DNA from: Pelagibius sp.
GTDB lineage: Bacteria > Pseudomonadota > Alphaproteobacteria > Kiloniellales > Kiloniellaceae
DNA length: 64,000 nucleotides
Assembly: GCA_028280305.1 (NCBI GenBank)
Contig: JANQMC010000157.1
Span: 30,611-94,610 of the forward strand
Direction: 5' to 3'
The position numbers and the translations under genes were made by a program. The notes under the pieces are model-generated. The model did no database searches. It was not told where the DNA came from and saw only the letters and a list, made by a program, of their open reading frames with translations. Positions 42,773 through 51,523 of this stretch are shown here, piece after piece; the stretch's first letter is position 1; every line of letters starts with the position of its first letter.

Positions 42773-43533
42773 GGTACGACGATCCCAAGGTGCAGGAGGC
42801 GCTGGCCAGCGACTACGTCGTCGGAACCCTGCAAGGCCCGGCAAGGCAGCGCTTCGAGACGTTGATGCGGTCGCGCCCGGATCTGCGCCGCCGGGTTGAA
42901 GCCTGGGAGGATCGTCTAACACCCCTGGCCGAACAAACACCGGCGAGGATTCCGCCGCCCCGCCTTTTGCGGGCGATCAAGCAGCGCATCGATCCGCAAA
43001 ACGCAGCCTCCGCTGACGCGGGCCGTGCAGGTTTCTGGAACAACCTTGCCTTTTGGCGGCCCTTCGGCAGCATCGCCGCCGTTCTGACGGTGCTCGTCGG
43101 CGGCTATGCAGGCTTTATTCTCTCGCAGCCCGGATCTGCCCCCCAAGTCGCCTCGGTAGCGCCGACCGAGGTGATGCCGAGCTATGTGGCGGTGCTGGAG
43201 GACGACGCGGAGAACCCGACCCTGGTGGTCACCGCTTACAGGGGACCTTGGCGCCTCTCGGTAAAGACGCTCGGCAGCCTTGGTGAGAGCGAAAACAAAG
43301 CCTACCAGATCTGGACCGTCGAGCGTGACAGCGGCACCATCCGGCCCCTGTTGCAGCTTACCGGGGGCGACCCGGTCGGCCAGCCACTCGACGAAGCGGG
43401 ATGGGATGCGGTGAAGTCCTCCGAGTCCCTCATCGTCACCCTGGAAGCCGCCGGCCAGGCCGCGACGTCACCCAGCGGGCCCGTGCTTTACTCCGGCCCC
43501 TGTATCAATCTCTGGGAAGCCAGCGAGACCTGA
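42769..43533 (+). CDS. Anti-sigma factor, RskA family
   Basis: The 254-residue membrane protein begins with the cytoplasmic sigma-binding segment (DYVVGTLQGPARQRFETLM), has one membrane helix at about 100-125 (SIAAVLTVLVGGYAGFIL), and ends in the periplasmic RskA domain (WTVERDSGTIRPL to ESLIVTLEAAG). It has no zinc-binding HxxxCxxC motif, so it is not of the ZAS redox type. Translational overlap with the sigma gene implies a fixed ratio. Regulated proteolysis of the periplasmic domain would free the sigma factor. Confidence 0.9.
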   Translation: MRYDDPKVQEALASDYVVGTLQGPARQRFETLMRSRPDLRRRVEAWEDRLTPLAEQTPARIPPPRLLRAIKQRIDPQNAASADAGRAGFWNNLAFWRPFGSIAAVLTVLVGGYAGFILSQPGSAPQVASVAPTEVMPSYVAVLEDDAENPTLVVTAYRGPWRLSVKTLGSLGESENKAYQIWTVERDSGTIRPLLQLTGGDPVGQPLDEAGWDAVKSSESLIVTLEAAGQAATSPSGPVLYSGPCINLWEASET

Positions 43534-43563
43534 TACACCCGCGTCAGCACAAGCCCTTTGCCG

Positions 43564-44235
43564 TCAAACGTCCGACCAGAGCCGCATCAGGTTGGCGTGG
43601 GACTTGCTCAACAGGTCGAACTCCCGGCACTTGCCCTTCTCTTTGAAGACTGTCCTGCGCACCTTTTCGATATCGAAGAGAATTTCGCGCTGCTCGGCGC
43701 TGCGGACAATGCTCTGCGCCCAGGTCACGGCGACCTCGCGCTGACCGCGGGTTACCTCCGCGACCCGGTGCAGTGTGGTGGAAGGATAGATCACCGCCGA
43801 ACCGGCGGCCAACTTGTAGCTCAGTGACTCGCCGCCAAGCTCCATGATCAATTCGCCGCCGTCGTAGTCTTCGGGCGGGTTGAGAAAGACCGTCAGGGAG
43901 ACATCACTGCGCGCCAACGCCGTCCGTCCCATGATCGCATCGTCGATATGCGCACCATAAGCCATGCCTTCACGGTAGCGGCTGAACAGTATCGGGCGCA
44001 GCGAGCGCGGCATGACGGCAAGGTTGAAGGTGGCGTTGGCGCCCAGCGCAGCAACCAACAACTGCCGCGCCTGGGTGGTCTTCGGATCTTTGGAATCAGA
44101 CTGTTCGTTGGCCTTTACGAGCTTGGCGTGCCAGCCCGCCGTCTTGCGGCCGTCGAGAAAACCAACCTCTCTGAGCAGGTCGTTCAGTTGCGACAGCTGC
44201 TCTGGGGAGAGCAGGTTATCAATCGTCAGAATCAT
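43564..44235 (-). CDS. PKHD-type Fe(II)/2OG-dependent hydroxylase (PiuC/YbiX family)
   Basis: The 223-residue protein matches the length and layout of PiuC-like hydroxylases. Iron ligands are H96 and D98 in YGAHIDDA and H156 in TTLHRVAEV, with the 2OG-binding R166 (RGQREVAVTW). The start MILTIDNLLSPEQL is the family N-terminus; the open frame upstream encodes an Arg/Gly-rich stretch that does not belong. These proteins are commonly iron-repressed and linked to siderophore receptors; here it follows an imelysin/DUF1513 iron cluster after 93 bases on the same strand. Confidence 0.92.
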   Translation of the reverse strand: MILTIDNLLSPEQLSQLNDLLREVGFLDGRKTAGWHAKLVKANEQSDSKDPKTTQARQLLVAALGANATFNLAVMPRSLRPILFSRYREGMAYGAHIDDAIMGRTALARSDVSLTVFLNPPEDYDGGELIMELGGESLSYKLAAGSAVIYPSTTLHRVAEVTRGQREVAVTWAQSIVRSAEQREILFDIEKVRRTVFKEKGKCREFDLLSKSHANLMRLWSDV

Positions 44236-44328
44236 GATGGGAGCTATAGCATGAGCGCGGCCGCTTCGCCCAGCCCGCCCCGCCCAATCCGTCCCGCCCC
44301 GTCCGCCCGGGGACACAATGGCAGACCC

Positions 44329-45462
44329 TCAGAGCGCCAGCAGGTGATTGTCCCAGGCGAGGCCGGGCGCACCGCCATACAGCGCAGTTTCCCGGCCGCG
44401 CGTCAGGTCATAGATAAAAAGCCGGCCCTGTCCGGAGGAGATGAAAAAGCGGCCCACACCGCCGGCCGGCGCCAGACCGCAGCCATCGGCAACAGAGATT
44501 TCCGCCAGGTAACGGCGTTCCTTCGCCGACCAGAAGGTAATCCGTCCGCCGCGCGGCGCCGAGACGGCCAGATAGCGGCCGCTGTCATCCAGCGCGGCAC
44601 TGCCGCAATAGTGGCGCATGCTCTTGAGCACCGCCGCCGGCGTTTCGGCCAGGGCAATCTCCGTCCCATCGCGCTGAAAGCCGACCAGGGGCACCAGGCG
44701 GTTTCGCGGCCCCTCGTTCTGCAAGGCAAGACAGACCGCATCGTCTCTGGAAACCGCGAGGTGCCGGATTGACAGAAGATGAAGGTCTTCCGGCAGGGAA
44801 AAGCGCTGAAGCAGGGCACCGCTGTCACTGTCCACATAAGCCAGGTTCGGCGCCATTGTCGCCAGGTTCAGCTTCCGGCGGCCGCTGTCGGGATGCGTCC
44901 GGATACCGCCATTGGCGACCACCAGCCGCCGCCCGTCCGAGAGCAGCGCCAGTTCGTGCGGGCCGATGCCGTGAGAGGGCAGTTCCCCCAAACGGCGATA
45001 CCCGTTCTCGGCATCATAGACGCCGATGACACCACGCCCGCCATCAAAGTCGTTCTCGGTGGCAAACAACCGGCGGCCATCGCGGCTGAACACACCGTGG
45101 CCGTAGAAGTGCCGGGCCCGGGGAGCTTCGAAGCGTTGTTTGACGCGCCCCTCCGCGACATCGATGACGACGGCGAAACGGCCGGGACGACGGGCCAGGA
45201 TGACCACTTCCCCGGGGTCCTCCCCAGGGATTACTCCAGCACCGCGGCGCCAGGCCGCGCCATGGCCCCGGCCCGGCAGATCGACGATGTCGCCATCCGC
45301 CCCCTGCCCCGTGATCATCCGGACCGCGAAGCGCCCGCCGGTCTCGGCGCTGGCACCCACGGCAAGCGGCCCCCGCCCGGACACCGCAAACGCCATCCCG
45401 GCATGGCCTACCAGCGGCAAACCCAGGCCGGCGGTCAGCAGGCTGCGGCGGCTAATCGCCAT
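44329..45462 (-). CDS. DUF1513 domain protein (periplasmic beta-propeller)
   Basis: The 377-residue protein begins with a twin-arginine type signal (ISRRSLLTAGLGLPLVGHAG), so it is probably exported folded. The mature part has repeated strand motifs of the propeller kind (RHFYGHGVFSRDGRRLFATE, GIGPHELALLSDGRRLVVAN, IRHLAVSRDDAVCLALQN). It belongs to the family found next to imelysin genes in iron-uptake loci. It overlaps the imelysin gene upstream by 11 bases. Biochemical role is not established. Confidence 0.88.
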   Translation of the reverse strand: MAISRRSLLTAGLGLPLVGHAGMAFAVSGRGPLAVGASAETGGRFAVRMITGQGADGDIVDLPGRGHGAAWRRGAGVIPGEDPGEVVILARRPGRFAVVIDVAEGRVKQRFEAPRARHFYGHGVFSRDGRRLFATENDFDGGRGVIGVYDAENGYRRLGELPSHGIGPHELALLSDGRRLVVANGGIRTHPDSGRRKLNLATMAPNLAYVDSDSGALLQRFSLPEDLHLLSIRHLAVSRDDAVCLALQNEGPRNRLVPLVGFQRDGTEIALAETPAAVLKSMRHYCGSAALDDSGRYLAVSAPRGGRITFWSAKERRYLAEISVADGCGLAPAGGVGRFFISSGQGRLFIYDLTRGRETALYGGAPGLAWDNHLLAL

Positions 45463-46561
45463 CGAAGCTGTTGAAGCCCAGAGGCAGGTCCAGCATTTGC
45501 GAGAAAGGCCCGGAAATGAGAGCGAGAAGCTGACTGACGTCATCGCGAACAGCAGAGAGGCGCTGCCAGCCGCCCTCTTCCTCCAGGGCCTCCGTCATCG
45601 ATGCCGGCAGGTTTGCAAGCTTCTTTCTGGTACGGCGGAAAACAGCTTCGATCTCGACATGGAGCGTCGGGCCGTCCGGCTGGCGGCGCAGCAGGGCGGA
45701 GAACCCACCCTGGCCGCCGTTCTGATAAAGCGCCTGCGCCGCCTCAAGATTGATCTCAATGTTGCGCAGCGAACGCCCGCTGCGCCAGGATTCGGCGCGC
45801 TTGGGCTTGGCGTTTCTCACCGCTTCGCCAAGGACACGCTGAAGCTTGAAATCGACGACAATCAGCAAAGCCGAGCGCAGCGACTTGGCAAGTTGCAAAG
45901 AGGCCTCTTTGGCATCCAGGAATTCTGCGTCGCCCTGGCGCGCGTTGCGCAGCACAGCGGCATAAGCCGAAGGGCCGTCACGCCAATCAGCCAACAGGCC
46001 GGCAGAAATCTCCTTCAGGTTCTCGCCAATCCTGACGGCCAGATCGCAGGCGAAGGGCTGTTCCGCCGCCTCTGGCATATCGAACAGCAGTCGCTCCAGC
46101 GCCGGCAGCCCCTGGATGGCGACGGAGCCCTGGGCGAAGCGCTGCGGCTCCAACGCGGCCGGGTCGGGGTTCGCCAGAAGCTGGGACAACCGCCGCCCGG
46201 TAACGCCACGTTTGTCCGGCCAGAACTGCATGCGGTCGGCGCGCAGGAAAAGCTCGCTCGGCCCAAAACGCAGGTGTTGTGCAGCCATCCAGGCGTCCAT
46301 CATGGCGTGAAAGGCTTTCTTGCTCTCCTCAGCTCCGCCGAGACCGCCATCGGCACAGTCGCGGCGCAATGCCCCTTCGAGGCTCTCACCAGCAACGGCA
46401 AGCGCCTCATAGCGCGGCAGCAGGCATTGATCGAGAAGTGCGTTGTTCAGCTCGGCGAAGTCGTCCTGATCAGGCGCCGCCGCGAAGGCCGGCAGAGGCC
46501 TCAAAGTCAGGCCGAGGCCCAGCCCTCCACAGAAACCCAAGAATTGTCGCCGTTGTGTCAT
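45452..46561 (-). CDS. Imelysin family (M75-like) periplasmic protein
   Basis: The 369-residue protein has a signal peptide starting TQRRQFLGFCGGLGLGL and a helical imelysin domain. The segment AAQHLRFGPSELFLRADRMQ followed by FWPDKRG is typical of this subgroup. In the place of the GxHxxE motif it reads GLPALE, so the His is replaced by Pro. Imelysins act in periplasmic iron handling (as in EfeO), with no proven peptidase activity. It lies 21 bases after the DUF1111 gene and overlaps the DUF1513 gene. Confidence 0.9.
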   Translation of the reverse strand: MTQRRQFLGFCGGLGLGLTLRPLPAFAAAPDQDDFAELNNALLDQCLLPRYEALAVAGESLEGALRRDCADGGLGGAEESKKAFHAMMDAWMAAQHLRFGPSELFLRADRMQFWPDKRGVTGRRLSQLLANPDPAALEPQRFAQGSVAIQGLPALERLLFDMPEAAEQPFACDLAVRIGENLKEISAGLLADWRDGPSAYAAVLRNARQGDAEFLDAKEASLQLAKSLRSALLIVVDFKLQRVLGEAVRNAKPKRAESWRSGRSLRNIEINLEAAQALYQNGGQGGFSALLRRQPDGPTLHVEIEAVFRRTRKKLANLPASMTEALEEEGGWQRLSAVRDDVSQLLALISGPFSQMLDLPLGFNSFDGD

Positions 46562-46582
46562 CGCGGCCTCCCAGACAGCACG

Positions 46583-48103
46583 CTAGAGCGATCTCAGGAA
46601 AGCCAAGAGGGCTTCCCTATCTTCCGTGGTGAGTGTCATCACCCTGTTCTTCGCCGCCTCGGCCTCTCCGCCATGCCAGAGGATGGCCTCCAACAGGTTG
46701 CGGGCGCGCCCGTCGTGCAGGAACTGACTGTGCCCGTTGACCGTCTCCGTCAAACCGATTCCCCAGAGCGGCGCCGTCCGCCATTCCCGTCCGTTCGCCC
46801 TTCCCTCCGGCCTGTGATCGGCGAGGCCCTCGCCCATGTCGTGAAGCAAGAGATCGCTGTAGGGCCAGATGAGCTGAAAGGACTGCTCCGCACCCAGGCT
46901 GTCACGGCGTGTCACATACTTTGGCCGATGGCAGGCGATACATCCAGCTTCATAGAATATCTGCTTGCCCTTCAATACCGCCGGATCTTCCAGATCGCGG
47001 CGCGGCGGGACCGCGAGATTGCGGGTGTAGAAGGTGATCAGCCGCATCATCTCCGCCGAGGCTTCCAGGCCGTCATGCTGTGCCGTGTTGCCGTCCGGCG
47101 CTTCGATGCAGCGCCGCTGCGCCGGCGTGCAGTCACCGGCAGGCGACGGGGCCAGGGGTGCAGAGAGGCCGATATCGCCGTTGATGGCATGGGTCGACTG
47201 CTGCAAGAGGTTCGGCTCCCCCGCCTTTAACCCGAAACGGCCCAGGGCCGGAGCGCCGGCCGCCTTATCCCAGACCCGGTTGGCCCGCCCGGAAATGCCG
47301 TCACCGTCGGCATCCTCGGGATCGGCCCAGGCCAGGATATCGCTCTCCTCGATGGCTTCCAGCAGACCGAGGCCGATCATCTGCGGTGCCACACGCGGCG
47401 AGACCATCACATCGGGATGCAAGGGCCCGTAGCCGAGATGGGTGATGCTGTAGGTCGGCTTCCGCAGGCTGACCATCGTGCCATCAGCCAGCGTGACCGG
47501 TATCTCCTCATAGCGGATGTGCATCTTGCCTTCGGCTTCATGGCCCTGGATCGCCAGATCCTGAAGCTGGCCGCCATAGGTCGGCTCGGGAATGACATTC
47601 AGGCGATATGCGTCCAGGTCCGCGCGCTCCGCCGCCGACTGAGGCGGAATGCTCAGCCGCAGAAACATGGAAACGGCGGAATCGTCCGGCCAGTTCGCCG
47701 CCGGGGCATGCCCGCGGCCATCCTTCAGGTGGCAACGCTGGCAGGAACGGGCATTGAACAGCGGCCCGAGGCCATCCGCCGACTTGGTGGAAGCCGGCGA
47801 AGAAACCCACAAGCGGCGAAACAGCGCATTGCCGAGCTTGAAGTCCAGTTCCCGCTCAATGGACATGTTGCCCGAGCTCTGGGAAAAGGCATTGGAATCG
47901 AGGGTCTTCTTCTTTGAGGTCGCCGCCCCGCCGGGCAGCGCCTCAAAGGGTTCGGCCCGTGTGAAATCGGCAGTCGGGCGGATGACCGCCGCGATCCGCG
48001 CCGCTTCTTCCGGCGTCGGCCCGGCAATCGAAGGTGCCGGCCCCAGACCCGTCGCCAGGCATACAACCACAAGGGCCGGCAAAGCCCGCATACTCTTCGT
48101 CAT
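46583..48103 (-). CDS. Di-heme oxidoreductase-like protein (DUF1111)
   Basis: The 506-residue secreted protein (signal peptide RALPALVVVCLATGLGPAPS) has two c-type heme motifs, CQRCH near residue 136 and CIACH near residue 392, and the family segment FGLKAGEPNLLQQSTHAINGDIG. DUF1111 proteins resemble di-heme cytochrome peroxidases/thiol oxidoreductases and recur between imelysin genes in iron-regulated loci. It may oxidise or reduce iron in the periplasm before uptake; that is inferred. It is separated from the upstream imelysin gene by a 99-base spacer holding a strong hairpin. Confidence 0.9.
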   Translation of the reverse strand: MTKSMRALPALVVVCLATGLGPAPSIAGPTPEEAARIAAVIRPTADFTRAEPFEALPGGAATSKKKTLDSNAFSQSSGNMSIERELDFKLGNALFRRLWVSSPASTKSADGLGPLFNARSCQRCHLKDGRGHAPAANWPDDSAVSMFLRLSIPPQSAAERADLDAYRLNVIPEPTYGGQLQDLAIQGHEAEGKMHIRYEEIPVTLADGTMVSLRKPTYSITHLGYGPLHPDVMVSPRVAPQMIGLGLLEAIEESDILAWADPEDADGDGISGRANRVWDKAAGAPALGRFGLKAGEPNLLQQSTHAINGDIGLSAPLAPSPAGDCTPAQRRCIEAPDGNTAQHDGLEASAEMMRLITFYTRNLAVPPRRDLEDPAVLKGKQIFYEAGCIACHRPKYVTRRDSLGAEQSFQLIWPYSDLLLHDMGEGLADHRPEGRANGREWRTAPLWGIGLTETVNGHSQFLHDGRARNLLEAILWHGGEAEAAKNRVMTLTTEDREALLAFLRSL

Positions 48104-48135
48104 TGAAAGACCAGCCTACCTGCTTCGTCTCTAGG

Positions 48136-48181
48136 CGCCGCCTCCCAGGCCCCCCATGCCCGGACCTGTAGGGAGGCGGCG
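48136..48181 (-). promoter_or_regulatory. Intercistronic hairpin between imelysin and DUF1111 genes
   Basis: CGCCGCCTCCC and GGGAGGCGGCG are perfect 11-base arms with a 24-base loop. It lies 21 bases beyond the stop of the first imelysin gene on the transcribed strand. No T-run follows, so it probably stabilises or partly terminates the upstream message rather than ending the operon. Confidence 0.55.
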
Positions 48182-48202
48182 TACCATAGAGACTACCCGG
48201 CC

Positions 48203-49477
48203 TTACTGAAAGACCGCGGACGGATTGTCGAGACTGTCGGAACCTTCAAAGTCGATCTGCCCGAGGTCGAGAGCCACGACAGCCCGCTCGATTGACCTTG
48301 TCTGAGTCGTCAGGCCTTCCACCACGGCTTCGATGACGGCGTTACCGGCAGCGTTGCCTTCGCCGATCATCTGGTCGTAGGCCTCGACGTTCTCGGCCCG
48401 TGTCACCATGGCCTGCATTGCGGAATAGCTGGCCGCCAGCTTTTCCTTCAATTCCGCATCCACGGCGGCATCCTGAGCCTCAACGAGGCTGGAAAGGCTC
48501 GGCCCGGTGACCATGGAGCCGTCCACCCGACGATAGCTGCCGAGGTAGACGTTCATAATTCCACGATGATTGTAGTAGTGGGAATTGTGGGTGTTGTCGC
48601 TGAAGCAATCGTGCTCTTCCTCGGGGTCATGCAGCATGAGGCCGAGCTTGATCCGCTCACCGGCGAGTTCGCCATAAGACAGCGATCCCATGCCGGTCAC
48701 GATGGTCGAGATTCCGGCGTTGGCGTTGCTGGTCAAAAGCCCTTTGCGCGCCGCGCCGTTGTCGGCCCAGAGCGCAACCATTTCTTCCAGATCGTCAATA
48801 AGAAGATCGGTCGCCGTCGTCAAGTAAGCGGCACGGCGGTCGCAGTTGCCGTTGGTGCAGGCGGTGCTGCTGAAATCGCTGGCCGGTCGCTGGCCGGCGC
48901 CGGGCCCGCTGCCGTTCAGATCCTGGCCCCAGAGCAGGAACTCGATGGCGTGATAGCCGGTGGCGACATTGGCCTCGACTTCCTCGGCCTCGTGCAAAAC
49001 GTCGGACAGCAGCGTCTTGGTGATGGTCGAGGCATCGACCGTCTCGCCATTCAAAGCCAGGCTCTTGTTGGCGATCACGTTGGCGGTATAGATCGGGTTC
49101 TCGTCAGATTCCCGGCCATAGCTGCCGCCGTCGACATAGTCGATGAGGCCCTCGTCCAGCGGCCAGGCATTCACCTTGCCTTCCCAGTCGTCAACCACGG
49201 CATTGCCGAAACGGTAGACCTCGGTCTGCTGATAAGGCACGCGGGCGGCGATCCAGGCCTCACGCGCGGTTGCCAACCGCGCCTCGCTGGGGTCGGCGAC
49301 CAGGGCATCGATCGCGGCCTGAAGGGTCTTTGCCGTGATCAGCGAGTCCTCATAACCCGCATGAGCGATGTCTGCGTAGGTCTCCAGTACAGCCCGCTTT
49401 GCCGCCTCGTCGGCCGCCGCCATGGCCGGCAGCAGGACCAATCCGGTCGTTGCCGCCAACGTTGCTATCAGTCTCAT
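48203..49477 (-). CDS. Imelysin family protein (iron-regulated protein A-like)
   Basis: The 424-residue exported protein has a signal peptide ending AMAAADEAAK and a full imelysin domain. The GxHxxE motif is intact in GYHAIEFLLWG near residue 173. TEVYRFGNAVVDDWEGKVNA and the later HDPEEEHDCFSDNTHNSHYY, rich in acidic and His residues, may bind iron. A GGGGAAG ribosome site precedes the ATG. It is the first gene of the minus-strand iron operon, with a Fur-box-like site about 130 bases upstream. Confidence 0.93.
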   Translation of the reverse strand: MRLIATLAATTGLVLLPAMAAADEAAKRAVLETYADIAHAGYEDSLITAKTLQAAIDALVADPSEARLATAREAWIAARVPYQQTEVYRFGNAVVDDWEGKVNAWPLDEGLIDYVDGGSYGRESDENPIYTANVIANKSLALNGETVDASTITKTLLSDVLHEAEEVEANVATGYHAIEFLLWGQDLNGSGPGAGQRPASDFSSTACTNGNCDRRAAYLTTATDLLIDDLEEMVALWADNGAARKGLLTSNANAGISTIVTGMGSLSYGELAGERIKLGLMLHDPEEEHDCFSDNTHNSHYYNHRGIMNVYLGSYRRVDGSMVTGPSLSSLVEAQDAAVDAELKEKLAASYSAMQAMVTRAENVEAYDQMIGEGNAAGNAVIEAVVEGLTTQTRSIERAVVALDLGQIDFEGSDSLDNPSAVFQ

Positions 49478-49604
49478 CTGGTGTCTTCCCCTCTTTGAAT
49501 TGCCGTCTCGTTCAGACGCTTGTTTGTCCCGAAAACCGGCCGGTTAAAGGCCGAAAACCGCCCCAAGACCGCCGTCTGGCAGGGGATTTTACACCTGGAA
49601 TCGC

Positions 49605-49625
49605 AATTGACAATCATTATCATTC
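49605..49625. promoter_or_regulatory. Fur-box-like operator between imelysin and bfd genes
   Basis: The sequence around ATTGACAATCATTATCAT matches much of the classical Fur consensus (GATAATGATAATCATTATC). It lies 28 bases before the bfd start and 128 bases before the divergent imelysin start, so it could repress both. Whether this organism uses Fur, Irr or RirA for iron control is unknown. Confidence 0.6.
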
Positions 49626-49653
49626 GCACCATAATCCAGCCCTGGAGGTGCTG

Positions 49654-49839
49654 ATGTACGTTTGTCTGTGCAATGGCTATCGCGACGGCGATATTCGGGA
49701 AGTGGCAGAATCCGGCGTCCGCTGCGCGCAGGAGGCCTATCTGACGCTGGGCAACGGTCCCTGCTGCGGCACCTGCCTGCCCAGCGCCCAGGAGATTCTC
49801 GACGAAATACACGGCGCTGCCGCCGTTGCTGCCGAATAG
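49654..49839 (+). CDS. bfd: Bacterioferritin-associated ferredoxin
   Basis: This 61-residue [2Fe-2S] protein delivers electrons to bacterioferritin to release stored iron. Cluster ligands C4 and C6 (YVCLCNGY) and C38 and C41 (GPCCGTC) match the E. coli Bfd pattern. GGAGGT lies four bases before the ATG. The open frame is longer upstream, but only this start gives the family protein. It is iron-starvation-type regulated if the adjacent Fur-like box is used, and its partner bfr is 240 bases away on the other strand. Confidence 0.95.
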   Translation: MYVCLCNGYRDGDIREVAESGVRCAQEAYLTLGNGPCCGTCLPSAQEILDEIHGAAAVAAE

Positions 49840-49851
49840 CGGGCCCGGGCG

Positions 49852-50034
49852 ATGCACTTCTGGGGCAACCTGCCGGATGGACAAATGGCTGCGGTTATCG
49901 AGTGGCTTTATGACCGTCAGCGGACCCGGCGAGAGGAAGACTTAAACGACAGCCGGATCGCCGTCAGCGACGATCACACCCGGAACAACGTTCACCAGAT
50001 GAAGCAACCCAAGGTTAAGCAGGGCACCGCTTAG
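49852..50034 (+). CDS. Small hypothetical protein downstream of bfd
   Basis: A 60-codon frame begins 12 bases after bfd. Its start (HFWGNLPDGQMAAVIEWLYD) looks protein-like; the rest is charged and Gln/Lys-rich. No family or strong ribosome site is seen, so this may be spurious. Confidence 0.3.
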   Translation: MHFWGNLPDGQMAAVIEWLYDRQRTRREEDLNDSRIAVSDDHTRNNVHQMKQPKVKQGTA

Positions 50035-50075
50035 GATGCCGCCAGACCAGGGGTGATGGCAGTGGTTGGCCACCG

Positions 50076-50558
50076 CTAGGAACTGCTGTCGTGGCCGCTC
50101 TGATGCTGAACGAAGTTCTCCAGCCCCATCTTGTCGATCAGGCCGAGATTGGTTTCCAGCCAGTCGACGTGCTCTTCCTCGGATTCGAGAATGTCGACGA
50201 AAAGCTCTCTCGAGACATAGTCGTTCACTGATTCACAGTGGGCGACCGCGTCGCGCAGATCGGGAATGGCCACCATCTCCAGCTTCAGGTCGCACTCGAG
50301 AATCTCTTTGACGTTCTCGCCGATCATCAGCTTGCCCAGGTCCTGAAGGTTGGGCAGGCCCTCCAGAAAAAGGATTCGCTCGATCAACTTGTCGGCATGC
50401 TTCATCTCGTCGATGGATTCTTCGTACTCATGCTCCGCCAAACGGGTCAGCCCCCAGTCCTTCAACATGCGCGAATGCAGGAAGTACTGGTTGATGGCCG
50501 TCAGTTCGTTCTTCAGAACTTTGTTGAGGTGCTGGATAACACCCTTGTCGCCCTTCAT
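50076..50558 (-). CDS. bfr: Bacterioferritin
   Basis: The 160-residue subunit forms a 24-mer iron store with heme b at the two-fold interfaces. Ferroxidase ligands are in place: E18 in [12 protein letters not shown]51 and H54 in DEMKHADKL with heme ligand M52 between, and later Glu/His in LEMVAIPDL and [11 protein letters not shown]. The ATG at 50558 has GAGAGGT at good spacing. It converges on bfd/small-ORF and is in the iron region. Confidence 0.96.
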   Translation of the reverse strand: MKGDKGVIQHLNKVLKNELTAINQYFLHSRMLKDWGLTRLAEHEYEESIDEMKHADKLIERILFLEGLPNLQDLGKLMIGENVKEILECDLKLEMVAIPDLRDAVAHCESVNDYVSRELFVDILESEEEHVDWLETNLGLIDKMGLENFVQHQSGHDSSS

Positions 50559-50672
50559 TGGCTGACCTCTCCACGAATCGAGTTTATCGGTTGGCTGCAT
50601 CCTATGCCGACTGCGTTCCCGGTGGCCAGGAATCAATCCTGAAAGCAATTCTCACTGGCATAGAAGACTTGT

Positions 50673-51317
50673 CTAATTCTCGGCATCCGGCTGACGCTCC
50701 GGCGCCGCTTCGGCAAATGCCGCAATCTCCATACAAGCTTCATGGATACGCTGGATGGTCGGATAGGGCGCCATGTCGCAGTCGAAGCGCCGGCCGTTCA
50801 CCACCTGGGGCACGAGGCAGATGTCCGCCAGCCCGGGGCTGTCGCCGTGACAGAAGCGGCCGGTCTCCGGTTCTGCGGCAAGCCGCTTTTCCAGCGCTGC
50901 AAACTCCAGCGCGACCCAGTGGCGAAACCACTCCCCCTGCACCGCCTGATCGTGGCCGAGGGGCCCGACCAGATAGTTCAGGACCCTGAGATTGTTCAGG
51001 GGGTGAATGTCACAGGCGATCGCATAGGCAAGACTGCGCACCCGGGCGCGCGCGAGCGGTGTGTCGGGCAGCAGCGGCGGCTCGGGATAGGTCTCGTCCA
51101 GATATTCGAGGATCGCCATGGACTGGGGGATCAATGCGCCCTCCTCCGTCTCCAGGCTCGGCACGGCGCCCTGCGGGTTCAGGGAGAGATAGGCGGCGCT
51201 GCGCTGCTCGCCCTTGCGCAGATGGATCGGCAGGTAGTCATAGGTGAGCCCTTTGAGAGCAAGGGCGATGCGGACGCGGTAGGAGGTCGAGCTTCGAAAG
51301 TAGTTGTGCAGTTTCAT
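50673..51317 (-). CDS. maiA: Maleylacetoacetate isomerase (zeta-class glutathione transferase)
   Basis: The 214-residue enzyme isomerises maleylacetoacetate to fumarylacetoacetate in tyrosine/homogentisate breakdown using glutathione. The zeta-GST signature SSTSYRVRIALALKGL is at the N-terminus, followed by LNPQGAVPSLE and SMAILEYLDETYP (glutathione site). The C-terminal half has DIHPLNNLRVLNYL and GDSPGLADICLVPQV. The ATG at 51317 follows GAGGGAGCCGGG. Other genes of the pathway are not in the window. Confidence 0.92.
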   Translation of the reverse strand: MKLHNYFRSSTSYRVRIALALKGLTYDYLPIHLRKGEQRSAAYLSLNPQGAVPSLETEEGALIPQSMAILEYLDETYPEPPLLPDTPLARARVRSLAYAIACDIHPLNNLRVLNYLVGPLGHDQAVQGEWFRHWVALEFAALEKRLAAEPETGRFCHGDSPGLADICLVPQVVNGRRFDCDMAPYPTIQRIHEACMEIAAFAEAAPERQPDAEN

Positions 51318-51523
51318 CCCGGCTCCCTCAACTCTGGCCTGTCTTAGCTGATCTGCCTGCCGACCGCCTGCAGGCCGGCGAAGCGAATATCTTTTGATCC
51401 GCGGACGGCCCATTGTATGTCTTTCCCGGGATGTGGCCATAGGGTCACCCCAATAAGGACAACGCCTTGCGCCGGAATGCGCACCGCCCCATCGGGCAGA
51501 GGGGCAATCAGGGAGGTCTCGAG

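Noticed and set aside
45140..47230. A 696-codon plus-strand frame through the imelysin and DUF1111 genes
   Set aside because: It is antisense to recognised genes, shows no domain and has no ribosome site.
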